Shown piece after piece: positions 23,746-31,513 of a DNA stretch of 35,836 bases. The stretch comes from Phil1 sp963643205 (GTDB lineage: Bacteria; Bacillota; Clostridia; Christensenellales; CAG-138): positions 1 through 35,836 of the forward strand of contig CAVIJJ010000019.1 of assembly GCA_963643205.1 (NCBI GenBank), written 5' to 3'. A program made the position numbers and the translations under genes. The notes below the pieces were generated by a model that saw only the letters and a list, made by a program, of their open reading frames with translations, had not been told where the DNA came from and did not search any database. How positions within the stretch are numbered: the stretch's first letter is position 1; each line of letters starts with the position of its first letter.

Positions 23746-25122
23746 ATGGAAAAGAAATGGCAGCTTTGGGCGGGCATAGCAGGCGCTGCGCTCGTATCCG
23801 CAATATTTATATACTCTTGCCTTACCGGCACATCAACGGTGCTTGGGCTTATAGTGGGCGGCGTAATGGCGGCGCTTTTCGCGGCGCTGTTTGTTATGCT
23901 CTGCGCGCGCCCGTTCGCGGCGCTTAAAAGCGGGGAACTGAGCCCGGACGATTTATTGGGCGCAAGGAACCTGAGGCGTTCCAAACGGCATCCGTGGGGA
24001 GAAATAGCGCTGTTTGTGCTTATAATGCGCATGGCAACGCTTCTTGTGGGATATTTTCTCTATCGCTACGGCAAGGAGTACCCCGGCGGCATGTGGAATA
24101 CGCTTGCCGCTGTTTGGGAGCACAGCGATTCGCCAAGCTATCTGGGCATTGCGGAGCGCTGGTATGTTACGGAGGGCGACCCCCGCTTCCATATTGTGTT
24201 TTTCCCGCTCTACCCCTGCGTGATATGGCTTTTTAATCTTCTTATAAACAATACGCTTGTGTCGGCCATGGCCGTTTCCGCCGTTGCCTCGGTTATAGCG
24301 GCCATATTCGTTTATGAGGCCGCGGCCGTTGATATGGAGCGCGAGGCGGCGCTTAGGGCCGTAAAATATCTGTTCGTATTCCCGGCGGCGTTTTTCCTTA
24401 CCGCGCCCATGACCGAGGCTTTGTTCATAATGCTTAGCGCGGCGGCAATATACTTTACCCGCAAAAAGCGGTATCTTTGGGCTTGCGTGTTCGGTGCCCT
24501 GTCGGGCTTTACCCGTTCCGTTGGCGGGCTGATAATCGTATTCATAGCGTGGGAAATAGCGGAGGACTTTATTACGTCCTATCGCATGGGCAAGTTGCGC
24601 GAAGAAAAGCGCGCGCTTATACTGAATGCCCTTTGCCTGCTTATTGTGCCGCTTGGCTTGCTGGGTTATCTTTATGTGAATTATTCCGTAACCGGCGACG
24701 CTTTCACGTTTATGCGCTATCAAAAGGAGCACTGGTCGCAGGGGTTCGGCTTGTTCTTTGAATCCGCCGCCACCCAAACGGACTATGCCGCAAGGGCCGC
24801 CCAAACAGGCAACGCGAATCAGCTTTGGAGCCTTTGGATCCCTAACCTTGCGGCCAGCATAGCGTCGCTTGTGCTCATGCTTATCGGCTCAAAAAGGCTC
24901 AGGCCAAGCTATCGCGTATACTATCTGGCGTACTTCGCGGTGTCCTGCGGAGCAACGTGGCTTTTAAGCTCGCCCAGGTATCTTACGGCGTGCGTACCCC
25001 TTTGTTTTGCCGCGGCCGAGATTACTGACGAAAAACGCTCGGATATAGCAATGACCGTGATTTTACTGCTGCTGCAGGCGGTTTATCTGTATATGTACGT
25101 TAACGGTATGAGCGTTTATTGA
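23746..25122 (+). CDS. Multipass membrane protein, PIG-V/GT-C mannosyltransferase-like
   Basis: About 458 residues with some ten hydrophobic segments, beginning MEKKWQLWAGIAGAALVSAI. After the first two helices, an extracytoplasmic-type loop carries WEHSDSPSYLGIAERWY. The acidic residues, followed by FFPLYPCVIWLFN, resemble GT-C glycosyltransferases of the PIG-V type, which use lipid-linked sugars. FLTAPMTEALFIMLSAAAIY and SGFTRSVGG also fit that family. Substrate and acceptor are unknown. No ribosome binding site precedes the ATG, and the -10 box is eight bases before it, so the mRNA is probably leaderless. A TTG 12 codons upstream lies inside the -35 element and is an unlikely start. Confidence 0.78.
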   Translation: MEKKWQLWAGIAGAALVSAIFIYSCLTGTSTVLGLIVGGVMAALFAALFVMLCARPFAALKSGELSPDDLLGARNLRRSKRHPWGEIALFVLIMRMATLLVGYFLYRYGKEYPGGMWNTLAAVWEHSDSPSYLGIAERWYVTEGDPRFHIVFFPLYPCVIWLFNLLINNTLVSAMAVSAVASVIAAIFVYEAAAVDMEREAALRAVKYLFVFPAAFFLTAPMTEALFIMLSAAAIYFTRKKRYLWACVFGALSGFTRSVGGLIIVFIAWEIAEDFITSYRMGKLREEKRALILNALCLLIVPLGLLGYLYVNYSVTGDAFTFMRYQKEHWSQGFGLFFESAATQTDYAARAAQTGNANQLWSLWIPNLAASIASLVLMLIGSKRLRPSYRVYYLAYFAVSCGATWLLSSPRYLTACVPLCFAAAEITDEKRSDIAMTVILLLLQAVYLYMYVNGMSVY

Positions 25123-25143
25123 TAAAAAACGGTTCATTGGCAC

Positions 25144-25172
25144 TTGAAATCCGGTTAAAATAGTTGTACTAT
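25144..25172 (+). promoter_or_regulatory. Promoter of the DUF1846 gene
   Basis: TTGAAA (25144-25149), 17 bases, TACTAT (25167-25172), upstream of a leader with a U-tailed hairpin. Confidence 0.5.
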
Positions 25173-25188
25173 AAACAAGGCACACATT

Positions 25189-25222
25189 GGAAGCAGGCTT
25201 TGCCCGCTTCCTTTTATTATTT
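25189..25222 (+). terminator. Hairpin with T-rich tail in the DUF1846 leader
   Basis: GGAAGC-A-GGC pairs with GCC-C-GCTTCC across TTT (one A-C mismatch), followed by TTTTATTATTT. It may end the upstream GT-C transcript, or, because the candidate DUF1846 promoter lies upstream of it, attenuate that gene. Confidence 0.5.
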
Positions 25223-25249
25223 AATAAAGTACTTTATCAGGAGGAAAAG

Positions 25250-26731
25250 ATGAAGCTGGGATTTGACAACGCAAAGTACCTTTCAATGCAGTCGGAACAC
25301 ATATTGAGCAGAATAGAAAAATTCGGCGGCAAGCTGTATCTGGAATTCGGCGGCAAGCTGTTTGACGATTATCACGCGTCCCGCGTTCTGCCGGGCTTTG
25401 AGCCGGACAGTAAGGTTCGTATGCTTATGCAGCTTAAGGACAAGGCGGAGATAGTTATTGCCATAAACGCGTCCGATATAGAAAAGAATAAGGTTCGCGG
25501 CGACCTTGGCATCACTTATGATCAGGATGTTTTGCGCCTTATCGATGCCTTCCGCGCCATAGGCCTTTATGTGGGCAGTGTTGTGCTTACGCAGTACCGT
25601 GGACAGACCGTTGCCGATGCCTTCCAGCAGAGGCTTGAGGACCTTGGAATCCGCGTATACAGGCATTATCCCATACCCGGTTATCCCAGCAACGTGGAGC
25701 TTATAGTAAGCCCCGACGGATACGGCAAGGATGAATATATAGAAACCACCCGCCCGCTTATAGTCGTTACGGCGCCGGGCCCCGGCAGCGGAAAGATGGC
25801 CGTTTGCTTAAGCCAGCTTTATCATGAAAACAAGCGCGGCGTGCGCGCGGGCTATGCGAAATTTGAAACATTCCCCATTTGGAATCTGCCGCTTAAGCAC
25901 CCCGTTAACCTTGCCTATGAGGCCGCTACGGCGGACCTTAACGACGTGAACATGATAGACCCGTTCCATCTTGAGGCATATGGCGAAACAACCGTTAACT
26001 ACAATAGAGACGTTGAAATATTCCCCGTACTTTCCGCCATATTCAAGCAGATATACGGCGACTGCCCCTATAAGTCCCCCACGGATATGGGCGTGAACAT
26101 GGCCGGCTGCTGCATAACGGATGACGAGGTTTGCCGCGAGGCTTCAAAGCAGGAGATAATCCGCCGCTACTATAACGAGCTTTGCCAGCACAGGCAGGGC
26201 ATGCGGGACGAGAGCAGCGTGCAGAAGCTGCGCCTTCTTATGAACCAGGCAGGCATTACCGAGGCGGACAGGCCGGTTATAGCCAAGTGCCTTGAAAAAG
26301 CGGAGGCCACGGGTCAGCCGGCCGCCGCGCTGCAGCTGCCGGACGGCCGCATAATAACGGGCAAAACGTCCAATCTGCTTGGCGCAAGCGCCGCGCTGCT
26401 TCTTAACGCCCTTAAGGCTCTTGGCGGCATAAACAGCGATATGCACCTTATTTCCCCCATAATAATCGGGCCTATACAGGATCTTAAGATAAAGAACCTG
26501 GGCAACCACAATCCCCGCCTGCATACGGACGAGGTGCTTATAGCGCTTTCCATCTGCGCGGCAACCAACCCCACGGCGGATCTTGCCATGCAGCAGCTTG
26601 CTAAGCTTAGGGGGTGCGAGGCTCATTCCTCGGTTATACTTTCCGGCGTGGACGCGGCAACGTTCAAAAAGCTTGGTGTAAACCTTACCTGCGAACCCAG
26701 GTATCAGACCAAAAAGCTTTTTCATAAATAA
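25250..26731 (+). CDS. DUF1846 family protein, function unknown
   Basis: Cytoplasmic protein of 493 residues matching the DUF1846 family along its whole length, including the start KLGFDNAKYLSMQSEHILSR and the glycine-rich segment TAPGPGSGKMAVCLSQ (174-189). The latter resembles a nucleotide-binding loop, though no catalytic function is established. VNMAGCCITDDEVC (about 283-296) is also characteristic. The start is fixed by AGGAGG at 25239-25244, a few bases before this ATG; an ATG 21 codons upstream falls in the leader hairpin. Followed by 84 bases of AT-rich DNA before the CBS gene. Confidence 0.92.
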   Translation: MKLGFDNAKYLSMQSEHILSRIEKFGGKLYLEFGGKLFDDYHASRVLPGFEPDSKVRMLMQLKDKAEIVIAINASDIEKNKVRGDLGITYDQDVLRLIDAFRAIGLYVGSVVLTQYRGQTVADAFQQRLEDLGIRVYRHYPIPGYPSNVELIVSPDGYGKDEYIETTRPLIVVTAPGPGSGKMAVCLSQLYHENKRGVRAGYAKFETFPIWNLPLKHPVNLAYEAATADLNDVNMIDPFHLEAYGETTVNYNRDVEIFPVLSAIFKQIYGDCPYKSPTDMGVNMAGCCITDDEVCREASKQEIIRRYYNELCQHRQGMRDESSVQKLRLLMNQAGITEADRPVIAKCLEKAEATGQPAAALQLPDGRIITGKTSNLLGASAALLLNALKALGGINSDMHLISPIIIGPIQDLKIKNLGNHNPRLHTDEVLIALSICAATNPTADLAMQQLAKLRGCEAHSSVILSGVDAATFKKLGVNLTCEPRYQTKKLFHK

Positions 26732-26741
26732 AATAAATAAT

Positions 26742-26755
26742 TTGTTATTTAACAA
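26742..26755. promoter_or_regulatory. Palindrome TTGTTA-TT-TAACAA upstream of the CBS gene
   Basis: Perfect 6-bp arms with a 2-base centre, directly upstream of the candidate -35. It resembles a Rex operator with four bases missing from the middle, so Rex binding is doubtful. It could be a site for another repressor. Confidence 0.35.
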
Positions 26756-26757
26756 TG

Positions 26758-26791
26758 TTGTCACCATTTACGGTTCTGTTTATGGTATGCT
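26758..26791 (+). promoter_or_regulatory. Promoter of the CBS/radical SAM pair
   Basis: Extended -10 TGGTATGCT (26783-26791) predicts a start near 26798. Alternatively TTGTCA (26758-26763), 17 bases, TATGGT (26781-26786). Either leaves a short leader that still contains the AGGTGGTGA ribosome site. Confidence 0.5.
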
Positions 26792-26815
26792 ATAGGTGAA
26801 GGTGGTGAAGAAACT

Positions 26816-27277
26816 ACGGAAAAGAACGTTCTGTTTTTTCTTAGGCCAAAGGTTACCACGGCCTATATATATTACGATAATACCCTTAGGCAGGGCCTTG
26901 AAAAGCTTAGGCACTACGGTTATACGGCCATTCCCGTTATAGACAGGGAGGGCAAGTATAAGGGCACCGTTACGGAGGGTGACTTCCTTTGGAAGCTTAC
27001 GGATGAGTCCGCCTGGGATAACCACGCGCAGGAGCGCCTTTACGTAAAGGATATTATAAAGCCCGGCAGGAACAGGGCCGTTAACGTAAACGCGTCGCTT
27101 GAGGATTTGTTCCTTATGGCGCAGGTTCAGAACTTTGTTCCGGTAACGGACGACCTGGGCTCGTTTATAGGCATTGTTACCAGGCGAGACATACTGCAGT
27201 ATTATTATAAGCTTACGCACCCTGAACTTGAAGGCAAAGGGCAAAGCGAAAATAAAGGCGCGGCGGAGGAAGCATAA
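26816..27277 (+). CDS. CBS-domain pair protein with apparent ACG start codon
   Basis: Protein of 153 residues, two CBS domains in tandem and little else. It begins (M)EKNVLFFLRPKVTTAYIY and contains GYTAIPVIDREGKYKGTVTE in the first CBS unit and NFVPVTDDLGSFIGIVTRRD in the second. Small stand-alone CBS pairs bind adenine nucleotides; some, such as DarB/CbpB, bind c-di-AMP, and the ligand here is unknown. No ATG, GTG or TTG exists in frame upstream of these conserved residues. ACG at 26816 lies where relatives have their initiator Met and is seven bases after AGGTGGTGA, an 8-of-9 match to the ribosome-binding consensus. An alternative is GTG at 26805 plus a minus-one shift at T-TTT-TTC (26834-26840). 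Standard callers would miss this gene. Confidence 0.85.
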   Translation, partial: TEKNVLFFLRPKVTTAYIYYDNTLRQGLEKLRHYGYTAIPVIDREGKYKGTVTEGDFLWKLTDESAWDNHAQERLYVKDIIKPGRNRAVNVNASLEDLFLMAQVQNFVPVTDDLGSFIGIVTRRDILQYYYKLTHPELEGKGQSENKGAAEEA

Positions 27278-27280
27278 TAA

Positions 27281-28156
27281 TTGGGAGATTTTTATGAGGG
27301 GCGAATTTTTCGCCCACCCAGCGAAGCATACAGTCTTATAGTGCAGTCCACAATAGGGTGCAGCCACAACGGCTGCGCCTTCTGCACAATGTATAAAGAA
27401 AAGCAATTCAGAGTTAAAAGCATTGAAAACGTTATAGACGATCTTAAACTGGCGCGCGATTATGATGACAGCGTAAAACGAATATTCTTTGCCGATGGGG
27501 ACGCTTTTATAAGAAAAAGCGAGGATCAGCTGAAAATAGCCGCGGCGGTTAAAAAGATATTTCCGGAATGCGAAAGAATAAGCATGTATGCCTCGCCAAA
27601 GAGCGTGCTTATAAAAACCGACGATGAGCTGAAGGCGATATATAAGGCCGGCGTAAAGCTTCTTTATATGGGGCTTGAATCGGGCGACGACAATGTGCTT
27701 GGGCGCATAAACAAGGGCGCCACGGCGGAGGAGATAATACTTGCCGGGCAAAGGGCCAAGAAGGCGGGCTTTGCCGTTTCGCTTACGGCTATATTGGGCC
27801 TTGCGGGCGACGAAGGATCATCTGCCCACGCTAAGGCTACGGCAAGGGCGGTAAGCCTTATGAAGCCGGATTATTTCGGCCTTCTCTCGCTTATGCTTGA
27901 GCCGGGCTGCCCCATGTATGATGAATACAGGGCCGGGAAGCTTAAGCCCATAAACCCCGGCATAGCGCTTGAGGAGTGCAAAACAATGCTTGAGAATATG
28001 GATAGCGAGGGAACCGTGTTCCGCGCGAACCACGCCTCAAACTATATTAACCTCAGGGGAACGCTTAACGCGGATACCCCGCTTATGATACGCCAGATAG
28101 ACCGAGCCCTTTCCGGCAGGGCACCCATAAAGGACGAGGCCTGGAGAAGGCTGTAA
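27281..28156 (+). CDS. Radical SAM protein, function unknown
   Basis: S-adenosylmethionine radical enzyme of 291 residues. The cluster cysteines are C27, C32 and C35 (CSHNGCAFC). This is a CX4CX2C spacing rather than CX3CX2C, as in a widespread family of uncharacterised radical SAM proteins that share RPPSEAYSLIVQSTIGC and MYKEKQFR. FFADGDAFI and LLYMGLESGDD follow as the expected barrel motifs. The start is TTG; GGAGGA at the end of the CBS gene lies ten bases before it, and only three bases separate the CBS stop from the TTG, so the two genes form one operon. No neighbour indicates a substrate. Confidence 0.92.
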   Translation: MGDFYEGRIFRPPSEAYSLIVQSTIGCSHNGCAFCTMYKEKQFRVKSIENVIDDLKLARDYDDSVKRIFFADGDAFIRKSEDQLKIAAAVKKIFPECERISMYASPKSVLIKTDDELKAIYKAGVKLLYMGLESGDDNVLGRINKGATAEEIILAGQRAKKAGFAVSLTAILGLAGDEGSSAHAKATARAVSLMKPDYFGLLSLMLEPGCPMYDEYRAGKLKPINPGIALEECKTMLENMDSEGTVFRANHASNYINLRGTLNADTPLMIRQIDRALSGRAPIKDEAWRRL

Positions 28157-28171
28157 TGAATCTTAACACTC

Positions 28172-28197
28172 GGGGCGGCTTTGAACCGCCCCTTTTT
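28172..28197 (+). terminator. Terminator after the radical SAM gene
   Basis: GGGGCGG (28172-28178) pairs with CCGCCCC (28186-28192), followed by TTTTT. Confidence 0.92.
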
Positions 28198-28218
28198 ATG
28201 TAAATTCGTCCTAAAATA

Positions 28219-28321
28219 TTAAGAACCCGTTAAGATAAGACCAATTCTGTTAATAAGTCGTTCAGTTATGCTAATTTTCATTATATGTGGCATTGCAATA
28301 AAATTAAAAGCGTTGTACATT
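28219..28321 (+). promoter_or_regulatory. AT-rich kdpD-like upstream region with direct repeat and candidate promoter
   Basis: TTAAGA occurs twice, 11 bases apart start to start (28219 and 28230), with a related TTAATA at 28250. An 11-base repeat is the spacing used by OmpR-family response regulators. A candidate promoter TTGCAA (28293-28298), 17 bases, TACATT (28316-28321) follows. Autoregulation by the KdpE-like regulator is a guess from this arrangement. Confidence 0.35.
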
Positions 28322-28396
28322 TATAGCATAGTTAATGTAAGACGATTGAGATAAGAATAATTGAAGCATAAAACCGCAGAAACGAAAGGAACAGGC

Positions 28397-29515
28397 ATGA
28401 GGCTGTCCGCTAAAAATAGAACGGCAAAGCAGATATTGCGCGATGTAGGCATTACGGTTGGCATACTTTTGCTTACAACCGCGCTTTGCTACGGCATAAG
28501 GCCCCTTGCGGGAGAGGAAAAGTTTGAAGCGATACTTTTCGTTGTAGCCGTGCTTTTTGTTTCCCGCTTTACAACGGGCTATATATACGGCATAGCGGCA
28601 AGCGTAGTCGGCGTGCTTATAGTTAACTGCATATTCACCTATCCGTATTACAGGTTCAATTTTACAATAACAGGCTACCCCATAGCCATATTGTGCATGC
28701 TTAGCGCGGCCATAGTTACCGGCACGCTTACATCGCGAATAAAGGAGCAGGAGCAGCTTAAAATAGAGGCCGAGATGGAGCGCACGAGAAGCAATCTGCT
28801 GCGCGCCGTGTCGCACGACCTTCGCACCCCGCTTACGGCCATTTCGGGCGCGTGCAGCGTGCTTATGGAAAACGGGGACGAGATAAGCGAGGAAGATAAG
28901 AAAAAGCTTGTAGGCAAAATAGACGAGGACGCGCAGTGGCTTATAAGGCTTGTTGAAAATCTTTTGATTGTAACCAGGATGGACGCGCCGGGAAGCGGAG
29001 CGAACATAGTAAAGGAGAGTGAGGCGGCGGAGGAGGTAGCGGCGTCCGCGCTTGCGCTTTTCAGAAAGCATTTTCCCGATGTTAAGGTTGAGGCTACCGT
29101 ATCCGAGGAGCTTTTAATGGTTCCGGTAGACGGTATGCTTATAAGGCAGGTTATAATGAACCTGCTTGAAAATGCCGCCGTGCACGCGGAGGGCATGACA
29201 AAGATAAGGCTTGAAATATTCCGCCGGGATGACGACGCGGTGTTTCGCGTGGCGGACGACGGCAAGGGCATAGCGCCCGGCCTTTTGCCGCATATACTGG
29301 ACGGGGATTTTAAGCACAGCGTTGGCAACAGCTCCGACAAAAAGCGAAACATGGGCATTGGCCTGAGCGTATGCAGCACAATCGTAAGCGCGCACAGCGG
29401 CAAAATGCGCGCGTATAACGGCAAAGGCGGTGGGGCCGTGTTTGAGTTCACGCTGCCGCTTGATAAAGAGCTTATGGAACTGAATGACTATGATGAAGGG
29501 CAGGAGGAAGAATGA
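28397..29515 (+). CDS. KdpD-like sensor histidine kinase lacking the N-terminal KdpD/USP domains
   Basis: Membrane sensor kinase of 372 residues. Four hydrophobic segments at about 17-34, 45-60, 62-80 and 94-112 form a DUF4118-type module as in KdpD. Then come a short coiled linker, HisKA with phospho-acceptor H140 in AVSHDLRTPLTAISG, and HATPase_c with N259 (NLLENAAVH) and DDGKGIAPG at 287-295. Classical KdpD has an additional 350-residue cytoplasmic sensor part in front, absent here. The ATG at 28397 is chosen for AAAGGAA upstream; a TTG 12 codons earlier has no site. It overlaps the regulator gene by ATGA. No kdpFABC potassium pump genes are in view, so the target may differ. Confidence 0.92.
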   Translation: MRLSAKNRTAKQILRDVGITVGILLLTTALCYGIRPLAGEEKFEAILFVVAVLFVSRFTTGYIYGIAASVVGVLIVNCIFTYPYYRFNFTITGYPIAILCMLSAAIVTGTLTSRIKEQEQLKIEAEMERTRSNLLRAVSHDLRTPLTAISGACSVLMENGDEISEEDKKKLVGKIDEDAQWLIRLVENLLIVTRMDAPGSGANIVKESEAAEEVAASALALFRKHFPDVKVEATVSEELLMVPVDGMLIRQVIMNLLENAAVHAEGMTKIRLEIFRRDDDAVFRVADDGKGIAPGLLPHILDGDFKHSVGNSSDKKRNMGIGLSVCSTIVSAHSGKMRAYNGKGGGAVFEFTLPLDKELMELNDYDEGQEEE

Positions 29516-30222
29516 GCAACAAGTATCTTGTTATAATAGTTGAGGATGAGCCGAACATAGCGGGCTTTATGAATACCGTGCTTGAGGCGAACGGCTTTGA
29601 GACTATGGTGGCGCGAAACGGCGCCGAGGCGGTAATACTTATTACGTCGCATTGTCCGGACGTTGTTCTGCTTGATCTGGGCTTGCCGGATATGGACGGA
29701 CAGGCCATAATAGAAAGCGTGCGCACCTGGTCAAACGTGCCTATAATAGTCATATCCGCCCGCACCAGGGAAAGGGATAAGGTTCAGGCGCTTGAGGCGG
29801 GAGCGGACGACTATATAACAAAGCCCTTCGGCACAAGCGAAATGCTGGCGCGCGTGCGCACGGCGTTAAGGCACGTTCAGATGCGGGAAGGTCAGATGAC
29901 GAAAAGACAAACCGGCATTTTCCGCACGGGCGAGCTTGAGGTTGATTTTGATAAAAGGCGCATTTACCTTGCCGGGCAGGAAGTGCACCTTACCCAGAAC
30001 GAGTACAAGATAGTGGCGCTGCTCAGCCAGTATTCCGGCCGCGTGCTTACGTATGATTTTATAATTAAGCACATTTGGGGGCCTAACGCCAAGCAGGGCA
30101 ACCAGATACTGCGCGTGAACATGGCGAACATTCGCCGCAAGATAGAGCCGAGCACGGCAGAGCCGCGCTATATAATAACCGAAATGGGCGTTGGCTACCG
30201 CATGGCGGAAAGCGACGAATAA
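29512..30222 (+). CDS. KdpE-like OmpR-family response regulator
   Basis: DNA-binding response regulator of 236 residues. Receiver domain: E11 and D12, phospho-acceptor D55 (VVLLDLGLPD), S82, K104 (YITKPF). A short linker is followed by a winged-helix output domain from about 140, with HLTQNEYKIVALLSQYSGRV and RVNMANIRRKIE. It is most like KdpE. GGAGGAAG before the ATG and the four-base overlap with the kinase gene show a coupled pair. A terminator follows, so the pair stands alone. Confidence 0.94.
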   Translation: MSNKYLVIIVEDEPNIAGFMNTVLEANGFETMVARNGAEAVILITSHCPDVVLLDLGLPDMDGQAIIESVRTWSNVPIIVISARTRERDKVQALEAGADDYITKPFGTSEMLARVRTALRHVQMREGQMTKRQTGIFRTGELEVDFDKRRIYLAGQEVHLTQNEYKIVALLSQYSGRVLTYDFIIKHIWGPNAKQGNQILRVNMANIRRKIEPSTAEPRYIITEMGVGYRMAESDE

Positions 30223-30241
30223 GCATAATAAAGCTACCGAG

Positions 30242-30269
30242 GGAGCGGCGGATAAGCCGTTCTCCTTTT
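30242..30269 (+). terminator. Terminator after the two-component pair
   Basis: GGAG-CGGC pairs with GCCG-TT-CTCC (a two-base bulge) across GGATAA, followed by TTTT. Confidence 0.7.
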
Positions 30270-30318
30270 ATGTAAAAAATATATTTTGTCAAAGAATTGG
30301 CAAAATGTCAGTCTGCCC

Positions 30319-30347
30319 TTGTTTTGCGCGAGGAATAATAGTATAAT
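30319..30347 (+). promoter_or_regulatory. serC-serA promoter
   Basis: TTGTTT (30319-30324), 17 bases, TATAAT (30342-30347). The leader of about 55 bases contains imperfect pairing ACAAT/ATTGT and an 8-base palindrome TGATATCA followed by a T-run just before AAGGAG. It is too short for a T-box. Confidence 0.75.
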
Positions 30348-30408
30348 TACAATACGCCGGGTTTGGCTCGGCATTGTGATATCAATTATTTTTTTAAGGA
30401 GAAAAGAT

Positions 30409-31497
30409 ATGGTTTACGACAGAATCTATAACTTCTCGGCCGGTCCTTCCATGCTTCCCGTAGAAGTGCTTGAGAGCGCAAGGGACAACATGCTCAACTA
30501 CGAAGGCAGTGGCATGAGCGTAATGGAGATGAGCCATCGTTCAAAGGTCTATGACGATATAATCGTTAAGGCCGAATCCCAGATGCGCAAGGTAATGAAT
30601 ATTCCCGATAACTACAAGGTTATATTCATGCAGGGCGGCGCTACCCTTCAGTTCGCGGCTGTTCCCCTTAACCTGATGAACAAGAACCACAAGGCGGACT
30701 ACATTGTAACCGGTAACTTCTCCGGCAAGGCCGCCAAGGAAGCCGAAAAGTACGGCAAGGTAAACATTGCCTGGACCGGCAAGGACATCGGATTCTCCCG
30801 TATTCCCCGTCAGGAAGAGCTTAAGCTTGATCCCGAGGCGGACTATGTGCATATCTGCTTCAACAACACCATTTACGGTTCCTGCTGGGATTACATTCCC
30901 GATACCGGTGATGTGCCCCTGGTTGCCGACCTGTCCAGCTGCATAATGAGCGAGCCCATCGATGTTTCCAAGTTCGCCGTTATATACGCCGGTGCTCAGA
31001 AGAACGTTGCTCCCGCGGGCCTGACCATAGTCATAATCCGCGAGGATATGCTGGGCAACGTGAACCCCATCACCCCCACCATGTGCGACTACACCATCAA
31101 TGCCGAGGGCAAGAGCATGCACAACACTCCTCCCTGCTGGTGCATCTACATCTGCAAGCTGGTTATGGATTGGCTGCTTGCGAACGGCGGGCTTGAGGCG
31201 CGCAAGGCCATAAACGACAAGAAGGCCGCGCTGCTTTACGATTGCCTTGATCATTCCGATTTCTACACCACCACTGTGGAGCCCGGCAGCCGTTCAAAGA
31301 TGAACGTCCGCTTCAATACTCCCAACGCCGATCTTGACGCCAAGTTCGTTAAGGAAAGCATAGCGGCCGGCATGAGCAACCTGAAGGCTCATCGTTCCAC
31401 CGGCGGTCTTAGGGCCAGCATCTATAACTGCATGCCCGTTGAAGGCGTGGAGTACCTGGTAGACTTCATGAAGAAGTTCGAAGCAGAGAACAAGTAA
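30409..31497 (+). CDS. serC: Phosphoserine aminotransferase
   Basis: PLP enzyme that converts 3-phosphohydroxypyruvate and glutamate to phosphoserine and 2-oxoglutarate. YNFSAGPSMLPVEVLE at the N-terminus, the cofactor-phosphate loop GGATLQ at 76-81 and the PLP lysine K198 in YAGAQKNVAPAG identify SerC. Length 362 residues, normal. AAGGAG lies before this ATG; an ATG 41 codons upstream lies in front of the promoter and cannot be used. serA follows after 16 bases. Codon use is of the strongly expressed type. Confidence 0.97.
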   Translation: MVYDRIYNFSAGPSMLPVEVLESARDNMLNYEGSGMSVMEMSHRSKVYDDIIVKAESQMRKVMNIPDNYKVIFMQGGATLQFAAVPLNLMNKNHKADYIVTGNFSGKAAKEAEKYGKVNIAWTGKDIGFSRIPRQEELKLDPEADYVHICFNNTIYGSCWDYIPDTGDVPLVADLSSCIMSEPIDVSKFAVIYAGAQKNVAPAGLTIVIIREDMLGNVNPITPTMCDYTINAEGKSMHNTPPCWCIYICKLVMDWLLANGGLEARKAINDKKAALLYDCLDHSDFYTTTVEPGSRSKMNVRFNTPNADLDAKFVKESIAAGMSNLKAHRSTGGLRASIYNCMPVEGVEYLVDFMKKFEAENK

Positions 31498-31513
31498 TAA
31501 GGAGAAAAATACA

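Noticed and set aside
26742..26755. A canonical Rex operator
   Set aside because: The half-sites match, but the spacing is 2 instead of 6 bases between the TTGTTA and TAACAA arms.
26780..27751. A 323-codon minus-strand frame spanning the CBS and radical SAM genes
   Set aside because: The plus strand there encodes clear CBS and radical SAM proteins. The minus frame has no family features.
30348..30408. A T-box or riboswitch in the serC leader
   Set aside because: The leader is only about 55 bases, and no specifier loop, T-box or known aptamer core is present.
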